Part shown: positions 7,257-12,981 of the stretch, piece by piece
Layout of the letters: every line of letters starts with the position of its first letter
How positions within the stretch are numbered: position 1 is the first letter of the stretch
DNA from: DATGMB01 sp035293845
GTDB lineage: Bacteria > Acidobacteriota > Terriglobia > Bryobacterales > Bryobacteraceae
NCBI GenBank assembly: GCA_035293845.1
Contig: DATGMB010000216.1
Span: 1 to 12,981 of the forward strand
Reading direction: 5' to 3'
Length of the DNA: 12,981 nucleotides
Notes under the pieces: model-generated
Database searches by the model: none
Seen by the model: only the letters and a program-made list of their open reading frames with translations
Told to the model about the DNA's origin: nothing
Position numbers and translations under genes: made by a program

Positions 7257-9889
7257 AGCTTCGACTCCACTTCGCGGTACACCGCTTCCAGGGCAGCATC
7301 AAGACCGCTCGCATCCTTGCCGCCGCCCTCCGCCATATCCGGGCGGCCGCCGCCTTTCCCGCCGACCGCCTGCGCCACCGCGCTCACCAGTTTCCCGGCG
7401 TGAATCCTGCCGGCGAGATCCTTCGTCACCGCGGAAATGATCGAGACATTGCCCGGTTCCGCCGCCGCCAGCACGACCACCGCGCTCTGCCACCGGTTGC
7501 GCAGCGAATCGGCGAGGGCGCGCATTTGCTGGCGGTCCATGCCGTCGGCGCGCGTGGCCAGCACGCGCGATCCGTTCATCTGCCGCGCGCGGCTCTCCAT
7601 CGCACCCGCCGCCGCCTGCGCGAGCCGCGTCTTCAGCTCGTCCACCTGACGCTCGAGCGCCCGAGCGTTGGCAATCGACTTCTCCACGTGCTCCACCAGC
7701 TCCGGCTCGGACGCTTTGACGATCTCCGCGATGCGCTTGAGCGCGCCCGTCGATTCCTGGTATTGCCGCAGCGCCGCCGCGCCGGTGATCGCCTCGATGC
7801 GCCGCACGCCGGCCGAGATGCTGCCCTCGTAGACGATCTTGCACAGGCCGATATCGCCGGTGCGGCGCACGTGCGTGCCGCCGCAAAGCTCGCGGCTGAA
7901 GCCCGGCACGGTCACGACCCGCACCTGTTCGCCGTATTTTTCGCCGAATAGCGCCATGGCTCCGGTGGCGATCGCATGGTCGAGCGGCATGATGTTCGTC
8001 TCGACCGCGATGTTCTTCAGGATCTCGTCGTTCATCAGCCGCTCGACTTCCTGGATTTCCGCGGCGTCCATGGCGGCGTAGTGGGTGAAATCGAAGCGCA
8101 GCCGCCCCGGCTCGACCACGCTGCCCGCCTGCTTGACGTGCGTCCCGAGGACCTGCCGGAGCGCGGCGTGCAGCAGGTGGGTCGCGGTGTGGTTGCGCCG
8201 CGTGGCATCCCGCAGCGGCGCGGCAACCTCGGCGCGCAGCAGCTCGCCGGCGCGGATCGGCTGCAGCGCCTGGATGCGGTGCACCGTAAGTCCCGGCACG
8301 CCCGCAAATGCCGTCTCCACCTCCGCGACCTTCTCGCCGGCCTCGTTATAGAGCGCGCCCTTGTCGCCGACCTGGCCGCCGGCCTCGGCGTAGAAAGGCG
8401 TCTGATCGAAGATCAGCTCGGCCTTCACACCCGCTGGAATCTCCTCCGCCAGCTCGCGGTCGCGCACCAGCCCCACTACGCGCGAAGACGCCTCCAGTTC
8501 GCTATAGCCCAGAAACTTCGTCCGCCCGAGCTCGAGCAGCTTCTGGTACGCCGGTACGACCGCGCCCTTTTCCGCGCCCTTCCAGCTCGCGCGCGCGCGC
8601 TCGCGCTGGTGCTGCATCTCGGCTTCGAAGCCTTCGCGATCGATGGCAAGGCCGCGTTCCCGGGCCATATCCTCCTGCTCGTCGAGCGCCAGGCCGTAGG
8701 TATCGTAGAGCCGGAAGGAAATCGCGCCCGGAATGGTGTGGCCCGAAACCGTCTGCACCGCGTCTGCGAACTGCTTCTCGGCCTGGAGGAACGTCGTCGC
8801 GTAACGATGCTCCTCGTCCTTGACGACGCGCGCGACGCGCTGCACGCTCTCGATCATCTCGGGATATGCCGGCGCCATCAGCTCCGCGACGAAGCCGGTC
8901 AGCTTGTACAGGAACGGCTCCTCGACGCCGATCATGCGCACGTTCCGCATGGCGCGCCGCATGATCTTGCGCAGCACGTAGCCGCGGCCATCATTGGCCG
9001 GGATGACGCCGTCATGGATCAGAAACGCCGCCGCGCGCGCGTGGTCCGCGGCGATGCGCAGCGCCGTATCGACGCGCGCGTCCGTTCCCGGCGCGAGGCC
9101 GAACAGTCCCGCCGCGTGCGTAATGATCGGATGGATCAGGTCGGTGTCGTAATTCGAGAGCTTGCCCTGCAACACCGCCGCGATCCGCTCGAGACCCATG
9201 CCGGTGTCGATCGACGGCCGCGGCAGCGGGGTCAGCACACCCGCGGCATCGCGGTCGAATTGCATGAACACGAGGTTCCAGATCTCGACGAACCGGCCGC
9301 CGGCATCGCTCGGGAACCGCTCGCCCTCGCGCCCCGGCTCGGCCGCTTCCACGCCGAGATCGTAGTGGATCTCCGAGCACGGCCCGCACGGCCCGGTCTC
9401 GCCCATCTGCCAGAAGTTGTCCTTCTCGTCCAGGCGGAAAATGCGGTCCTTGGGAACGCCCGCGACCTTCTGCCACAGCGCTTCGGCTTCGTCATCCTCG
9501 CGGAAGACCGTGACATACAGCCGGTCTTTGGGAAGAGCGTAATCCTTGGTAATGAGATCCCAGGCGAATTCAATCGCTTCCGCCTTGAAGTAATCCCCGA
9601 ATGAAAAGTTCCCGAGCATCTCGAAAAACGTGTGGTGGCGGCGCGTATAGCCGACATTTTCGAGGTCGTTATGCTTGCCGCCTGCGCGCACGCATTTCTG
9701 CGAGGATGCGGCGCGCGAATAATCGCGCTTCTCCAGGCCAAGGAACACATCCTTGAACTGATTCATCCCCGCATTGGTAAACAGCAGGGTGGGATCGTTC
9801 GCCGGCACCAGCGAGGAGCTTCGCACCACGCGGTGCCCGCGAGCCGCGAAGAAATCGAGAAACCGCTGGCGTATTTCGTTGCCTGTCAC
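7253..9889 (-). CDS. alaS: Alanyl-tRNA synthetase
   Basis: Charges tRNA-Ala and clears mischarged Ser and Gly; cytosolic. The product has 878 residues, the standard bacterial length. The class II catalytic domain comes first (RSSSLVPANDPTLLFTNAGM, GYTRRHHTFFEMLGNFSFGD, GETGPCGPCSEIHYD, SIDTGMGLER), followed by the tRNA-recognition helices. The editing domain has the zinc ligands HTATH (H567, H571) and CGGTH (C669, H673). The C-terminal domain ends with GGKGGGRPDMAEGGG, typical of AlaS. The start is GTG at 9889, with AAGGA six bases upstream; the protein then begins (V/M)TGNEIRQRFLDFFAARGH, matching family N-termini. It is the first gene of a minus-strand operon with the YpdA-type reductase and is divergent from the AsmA-family gene. 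All catalytic and zinc motifs are intact. Confidence 0.97.
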   Translation of the reverse strand: MTGNEIRQRFLDFFAARGHRVVRSSSLVPANDPTLLFTNAGMNQFKDVFLGLEKRDYSRAASSQKCVRAGGKHNDLENVGYTRRHHTFFEMLGNFSFGDYFKAEAIEFAWDLITKDYALPKDRLYVTVFREDDEAEALWQKVAGVPKDRIFRLDEKDNFWQMGETGPCGPCSEIHYDLGVEAAEPGREGERFPSDAGGRFVEIWNLVFMQFDRDAAGVLTPLPRPSIDTGMGLERIAAVLQGKLSNYDTDLIHPIITHAAGLFGLAPGTDARVDTALRIAADHARAAAFLIHDGVIPANDGRGYVLRKIMRRAMRNVRMIGVEEPFLYKLTGFVAELMAPAYPEMIESVQRVARVVKDEEHRYATTFLQAEKQFADAVQTVSGHTIPGAISFRLYDTYGLALDEQEDMARERGLAIDREGFEAEMQHQRERARASWKGAEKGAVVPAYQKLLELGRTKFLGYSELEASSRVVGLVRDRELAEEIPAGVKAELIFDQTPFYAEAGGQVGDKGALYNEAGEKVAEVETAFAGVPGLTVHRIQALQPIRAGELLRAEVAAPLRDATRRNHTATHLLHAALRQVLGTHVKQAGSVVEPGRLRFDFTHYAAMDAAEIQEVERLMNDEILKNIAVETNIMPLDHAIATGAMALFGEKYGEQVRVVTVPGFSRELCGGTHVRRTGDIGLCKIVYEGSISAGVRRIEAITGAAALRQYQESTGALKRIAEIVKASEPELVEHVEKSIANARALERQVDELKTRLAQAAAGAMESRARQMNGSRVLATRADGMDRQQMRALADSLRNRWQSAVVVLAAAEPGNVSIISAVTKDLAGRIHAGKLVSAVAQAVGGKGGGRPDMAEGGGKDASGLDAALEAVYREVESKL

Positions 9890-9922
9890 AGGGATTCCTT
9901 ACGTTGAAGTGGACTCAGTACG

Positions 9923-9928
9923 ATTGTA
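9923..9928 (-). promoter_or_regulatory. Candidate -10 box for alaS
   Basis: TACAAT on the minus strand (5 of 6 to TATAAT) would place the transcript start near 9916, leaving a leader of about 27 bases that contains the AAGGA ribosome site. The best upstream partner, TGGTCA, is only 15 bases away, so the -35 is weak. There is no room for a T-box leader here. Confidence 0.3.
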
Positions 9929-9990
9929 GCGAACCTCGGCCTATGACCACTGGAACGTGCGGGCGATAACAATTTTCGTTCCGGGCGGGC

Positions 9991-10023
9991 TATACTCAGG
10001 GGAGTCCCAACGCCGGATTCCCC
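9991..10023 (+). promoter_or_regulatory. Candidate -10 box plus inverted repeat before the AsmA-family gene
   Basis: TATACT at 9991-9996 (5 of 6 to TATAAT) would start transcription near 10003. It is followed by an inverted repeat: GGGGAGTCC (9999-10007) pairs with GGATTCCCC (10015-10023) across a 7-base loop, with one G-T pair. The repeat ends 3 bases before the ATG. It could be an operator over the start site, or an RNA hairpin that hides the ribosome site if transcription starts further upstream. No good -35 was found. Confidence 0.3.
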
Positions 10024-10026
10024 GGA

Positions 10027-11613
10027 ATGCCGTTAAAAAGACGTACCACGGAACAGGACCGTCTGCTGGCTGCGGCCACGGCCACGGCCACGCCCGGACG
10101 CAGGATTGTCGCCCCGCCGCACCGGCGCCGCCGCCGCCGGCCGTTTCCCTTCAAGAGGTTCCTGCGATTTGCCGCGGTTGGCGCCGCGGCCGTCGCGCTG
10201 ATTTACCTAAGCCTTCCGCTGCTGTTGCGCGCCGACCGGCTGCGGCCGCAGGTTGCGAACCGATTGTCCAGCGTGACCGGCCGCCGATTCGAAATCGGCC
10301 GGCTCCGCTACTCGCTCCTGCGGGGCTCTCTGGTAGCCGAAAACCTGACGATCGCCGACGACCCCGCCTTCCGCAAAGCGCCATTTCTGCGGGCCAGGAG
10401 CGCCTATTTCCGGGCGCCTGTGTGGGCGCTCCTGTCTTCGGGCGAACCGCAGGTTTCCGCCGTCACCTTCGAGGGCGCCTCCATCATCCTGAAGCAGGAC
10501 ACGGCTGCCCATTGGAATTTCAACAGCCTGCTCGAACGGGTCTCGAAATCCTTACCGCAGACCAACTCGCCGGCCATTTCCGTTCGCAGCGGGCGGATCG
10601 CGGTCGAAAACAGCGATGGCTCGGAATCCATGGCGCTCGATAACGCACGATTCGATCTTCCCTCCCAGCCGCTGCACGAGAGCTCGGGATTCACGCTGAG
10701 CGGCTCGATCGGCGCCAAGGGTACGCTAACGGTCGACGGAAAGGCGGGCCCGCTCGAATTCGAGGGCGGCATGCCGATCCTCCCCCTTAGCGCTCTGATC
10801 TCCATTAAAAAAGCGGACCTGGCCCGCCTCAACCCGCCCGGAGCGCCGGCCTCACTGGGTGGAACCGTATCGCTCAATGCTTCGCTCGAATCCGATGGCC
10901 GCATCGTGCACGTGAACGGGCAGGTGAGCACCACGAAGCTGCGGCTGGCGCAGCATGGATCGGCGGCCGGAGATAAGCTCGACGCCGTGTTCGCCCTGCA
11001 CTACGATTTGCGCACCGGGGCCGGGGTGCTGGACCGCGGCGATCTCTCGATGTCCAAAGGCTCGGCGGAACTGACGGGAATCTTCAGCATGGGCCGCGAA
11101 GCTCCCATCGCGGATCTTACGTTATCCCTCAACGGCGCGCCGGTGACGAAGTTGGCGCAGTTTCTGCCGGCCCTCGGATTTCCGCTGCCCGGCCGGGCCA
11201 GCATGGAAGGCGGCGTCGTGGTAGCCGATCTCAAGCTTCAGGGCCCGGTCAACGCTCCCGCGGTGAGCGGCTCGCTCGAGGTGAACGACGCGAAGCTGAA
11301 CCAGTTCGATATCGCTCCCCGGATGTCGCCCGTCGAAGATCTCAACGTGGGAGACCTCGGCGACTCGATCGAGATCCTCTCCTGGAAGAGCAGCATCAAA
11401 AGCGCGCCCAAAGGAGTCGCGCTGGATCATCTGGACGTGGCCATCTCCGGATTGGGCGAATTGACCGGCAGCGGCACGATCGCGCCGGACTGCAGCCTGG
11501 ATTTTACGATGTCCGGCACGCGCGGTCTGACGGGTCCCAAGGGACTGGCGATTCCGTTTACGGTGCAAGGCACGTGCAGCGATCCGGTGTTCCGGGAGCT
11601 GCCGCGGAAATAA
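10027..11613 (+). CDS. AsmA-family membrane-anchored periplasmic protein
   Basis: A 528-residue protein of the AsmA/TamB-like type. Members span the periplasm and are linked to lipid transport and outer-membrane assembly; the precise role here is not known. Residues 1-47 are a very basic cytoplasmic tail with a run of six arginines (33-38). One membrane helix follows at about 48-67 (FAAVGAAAVALIYLSLPLLL). The AsmA N-terminal pattern comes next: RPQVANRLSSVTGRRFEIGRL, then LRGSLVAENLTIADDP. The rest is beta-rich and repetitive, with segments such as LGGTVSLNASLESDGRIVHVNGQV. It ends GSGTIAPDCSLDFTMSGT and IPFTVQGTCSDPVFR, the usual AsmA C-terminal form. Residues 16-22 (AATATAT) come partly from a GGCCAC hexamer repeated three times at the DNA level. 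Only a weak Shine-Dalgarno is present before the ATG. Family confident, role unassigned. Confidence 0.82.
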   Translation: MPLKRRTTEQDRLLAAATATATPGRRIVAPPHRRRRRRPFPFKRFLRFAAVGAAAVALIYLSLPLLLRADRLRPQVANRLSSVTGRRFEIGRLRYSLLRGSLVAENLTIADDPAFRKAPFLRARSAYFRAPVWALLSSGEPQVSAVTFEGASIILKQDTAAHWNFNSLLERVSKSLPQTNSPAISVRSGRIAVENSDGSESMALDNARFDLPSQPLHESSGFTLSGSIGAKGTLTVDGKAGPLEFEGGMPILPLSALISIKKADLARLNPPGAPASLGGTVSLNASLESDGRIVHVNGQVSTTKLRLAQHGSAAGDKLDAVFALHYDLRTGAGVLDRGDLSMSKGSAELTGIFSMGREAPIADLTLSLNGAPVTKLAQFLPALGFPLPGRASMEGGVVVADLKLQGPVNAPAVSGSLEVNDAKLNQFDIAPRMSPVEDLNVGDLGDSIEILSWKSSIKSAPKGVALDHLDVAISGLGELTGSGTIAPDCSLDFTMSGTRGLTGPKGLAIPFTVQGTCSDPVFRELPRK

Positions 11614-11628
11614 TTGCGCCGCGCCAAT

Positions 11629-11703
11629 CATTCCACCGCCGCGACGCAGAGACGCCGAGGACCTAAGTAGAACTCCGCGGCTCGGCGCCTCGGCGGTGAA
11701 TTC
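11629..11703. repeat. Dispersed palindromic repeat, copy 2 (between convergent genes)
   Basis: An imperfect inverted repeat of the same family as 2055-2127. The left arm (about 11629-11659) carries CACCGCCGCGACGCAGAG, against CACCGCCGAGACGCAGAG in copy 1. The right arm (about 11673-11703) ends with CGCCTCGGCGGTGAATT, identical over 17 bp to copy 1. The loop sequences are unrelated. It fills the gap between the stops of the AsmA-family gene and the outer-membrane protein gene, so its stem could end transcription from both sides. There is no T-run to prove terminator activity. Confidence 0.8.
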
Positions 11704-11708
11704 AAGAC

Positions 11709-12491
11709 TTACTCTTTTCCGCCGAAACGGTGGCCGAGGATCGCCTTGATCAGCAGGTGGTCCGTGGACTGCGTGACGCCGATGCCCACGCCGAAGTTGA
11801 ATTCCCACCGCTTGCCGAAGTCGACGTCTATGGCGGGCACGATCTGCTGCTCCTGATCGCGCAGCGGATCGAAGCCCGTGACGGGGCCGTAGGAGCCGTA
11901 ATACTCCACCCCGGCGGCGATCTTCCTGGTTACGTCGTAGCTGAATTTGAAGTTCGGCGAAAACTCGAACCCGCGCTTCTGCTCCGGGCCGTGAAGCGAG
12001 CGGTCGAACGTCGGGTTGAACGCGAGATACCACTTATCGATCTTCTTATCCACGATGGGCCGGATCTCCCACGTCCACGTATCCAGCGAGAAATTCGGGC
12101 GCTGCCAGCCGATTTCATTGGAAATGCTGATCCCCACCGGCAGGTGGTACTTCTCGGGAATCGCGAAGCGCGGCCGGATATGGGAACCGACATACATCCA
12201 GCCGGTTTGCGGCCCCTCCGTCTGGATGCTCGTGAAAATGTAGAACCCGCACTCGAACCAGTCGCTGATCCCCTGCGTGATCTCGACGGTCTCGTGCTGG
12301 GCGTGGTTGGTGGGCAGGACGCCATCGATGGTCTGCTTCTGGCCTTCCGCCGTGAAGTTGCTGTGCAGCTCGACCATCGTGGCACCCTTCGGCACGAGCT
12401 CCGAGCCGTACACCTGCACTTCGAAGTTTCCCTGCGCGCGCAGCCCCGCCGCGCCGCCGAGCACGAGCACAACCGCAAACCAATGACGCAA
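11709..12491 (-). CDS. Predicted outer-membrane beta-barrel protein, unknown function
   Basis: Reading from the TTG at 12491 gives 260 residues. A signal peptide is clear: a short R-H n-region, then FAVVLVLGGAAGL and cleavage after RAQ. The mature part has alternating aromatic strands typical of a barrel (GWMYVGSHIRPRF, WTWEIRPIVDKKIDKWYLAFNPTF, FEFSPNFKFSYDV, IAAGVEYYGSYGPV, WEFNFGVGIGVT) and ends LLIKAILGHRFGGKE. Such architecture is shared by outer-membrane channel proteins annotated as transporters or phenol meta-pathway-like proteins; I do not recognise a specific family. The frame can be extended to a GTG at 12530. The TTG is preferred because GGGGGA lies eight bases before it and because it puts the signal peptide at the true N-terminus. 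Convergent with the AsmA-family gene, sharing the palindromic repeat downstream. Confidence 0.75.
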   Translation of the reverse strand: MRHWFAVVLVLGGAAGLRAQGNFEVQVYGSELVPKGATMVELHSNFTAEGQKQTIDGVLPTNHAQHETVEITQGISDWFECGFYIFTSIQTEGPQTGWMYVGSHIRPRFAIPEKYHLPVGISISNEIGWQRPNFSLDTWTWEIRPIVDKKIDKWYLAFNPTFDRSLHGPEQKRGFEFSPNFKFSYDVTRKIAAGVEYYGSYGPVTGFDPLRDQEQQIVPAIDVDFGKRWEFNFGVGIGVTQSTDHLLIKAILGHRFGGKE

Positions 12492-12619
12492 AGCCGTCGT
12501 CCCCCAAAAGCGATGATCGAATTGCTCCACCTACTGTACCAAGGCGCACGCCCGTTTCGAGCATCCATCAAGCTTCGCCGGTCCCGCGATTGCAGCCAGC
12601 AAACAGGGCGATCGGAGTT

Positions 12620-12844
12620 ATGAGCGTCACGGACATCTTCACAGTTGAGACCTCCACGCGAATGCGGGCCGGTGTCGTCGTCCCGCAGGACAAGACCGTC
12701 CGGCTGTCGGAGCGGCCGGCGCCGGGGCATCCCGCGGGCGCACAGGTATTGCTCCGGATCCGCGTCGCGCCACCGGGCATGAACACGGCCGGAAAACAGA
12801 GGAACAAGGCCGTCCCGCAAAAGCGAATTTGTGCGGCCCGCTAG
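12620..12844 (+). pseudogene. Possible N-terminal fragment of a medium-chain alcohol dehydrogenase
   Basis: From ATG 12620 the frame reads 74 codons. Residues 15-52 (MRAGVVVPQDKTVRLSERP, APGHPAGAQVLLRIRVAPPG) resemble the first strands of zinc-type medium-chain dehydrogenases (MRAVV...V.L.E.P.P.PG..EVLVRVR.AGICNTD). GMNTAG sits where GICNTD would be, as if the metal-ligand cysteine codon were lost. After about 12790 the similarity ends, GC bias at third positions drops, and a stop follows at 12842. Third positions before that are strongly G/C, which supports former coding. An intact dehydrogenase is about 330-350 residues, so this is at most a relic. Similarity is weak and short, and chance cannot be excluded. 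Confidence 0.35.
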
Positions 12845-12861
12845 CCCGCATTTCTCACAGG
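12826..12861. other. Possible insertion-sequence edge, unproven
   Basis: The stretch around GCTAGCCCGCATTTCTCACA resembles, from memory, terminal sequences of IS1380-type elements (outer end CCTGTGAGAAATGCGGGC). It lies just after the point where the dehydrogenase-like fragment loses its reading sense. No transposase, second terminus or target duplication is visible inside the window. From 12862 to 12981 I see no gene. There is only an imperfect hairpin at 12890-12922 (TTTGGGGGCT against AGCCCAAAA) and lower coding character. Confidence 0.2.
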
Positions 12862-12981
12862 CGTGATCACGGCGGCCGACGCCCGCCGGTTTGGGGGCTG
12901 GATCTCTGTAGAGAGCCCAAAATGGGCATACACCAGCGCAACGTGTATAACGCAGAAGCGTCGCGGCCGATGGGGACCGCC

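Noticed and set aside
7400..9604. Plus-strand frames of up to 542 residues opposite alaS.
   Set aside because: Same GC-driven shadow effect; alaS on the minus strand has every expected motif across the whole stretch.
10075..10092. Three tandem GGCCAC hexamers inside the AsmA-family gene as a phase-variable repeat.
   Set aside because: Three in-frame hexamer units cannot shift the frame and are too few for slippage-based switching.
12568..12636. Minus-strand 22-residue frame with a lipobox-like ALFAGC.
   Set aside because: It is very short, has no convincing ribosome site, overlaps the divergent dehydrogenase-like fragment, and a single lipobox match is easily produced by chance.
12890..12922. 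Hairpin TTTGGGGGCT / AGCCCAAAA as a terminator or small RNA.
   Set aside because: The stem is interrupted by unpaired bases, no neighbouring gene end explains it, and no promoter-like sequence is clear; noted only as structure.

Overview
The window is GC-rich bacterial chromosome with strong G/C bias at third codon positions, little intergenic space and housekeeping genes on both strands. A diderm soil bacterium, most likely Acidobacteriota of the Bryobacterales/Solibacter kind, fits best. The reasons are a YpdA-type (bacillithiol) reductase, anhydro-muramic acid recycling, an AsmA-family protein, a predicted beta-barrel protein, and a tiny CxH/CxxC protein of a type I associate with Acidobacteriota. 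The phylum call is inference; no 16S or marker tree is available here.

Layout. At 1-728 (-) lies a nearly complete trans-aconitate methyltransferase gene (tam), cut by the window edge. Forty bases away and divergent, glutamate dehydrogenase runs at 769-2052 (+). A 73-bp imperfect palindromic repeat separates it from mutS (2140-4770, +), which overlaps anmK (4764-5843, +) by 7 bp. Downstream of anmK is a short relic of a second, diverged anmK 3' end (5917-5982). The 3' end of a small minus-strand zinc-ribbon-like gene (5916-6176) reads antisense through it. A minus-strand operon follows, transcribed right to left: alaS (GTG start at 9889) and then the YpdA-type reductase (TTG start at 7256), overlapping by 4 bp. 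Divergent from alaS is an AsmA-family gene (10027-11613, +). It converges on a predicted outer-membrane protein gene (11709-12491, -), with a second copy of the palindromic repeat between them. The right end (12492-12981) is sparse: an N-terminal fragment resembling a medium-chain alcohol dehydrogenase, then a possible insertion-sequence edge, then sequence with no recognisable gene.

How the genes relate. Most are independent housekeeping functions: nitrogen/carbon balance (glutamate dehydrogenase), mismatch repair (MutS), peptidoglycan recycling (AnmK), translation (AlaS), low-molecular-weight thiol redox (YpdA) and the cell envelope (AsmA-like and outer-membrane proteins). I see no phage, CRISPR, toxin-antitoxin, secretion or biosynthetic cluster, and no convincing new multi-gene system. 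The items worth a second look are the anmK relic with almost only synonymous changes, the two-copy palindromic repeat, the YpdA homologue lacking the Firmicutes active-site cysteine, and the broken gene at the right edge.
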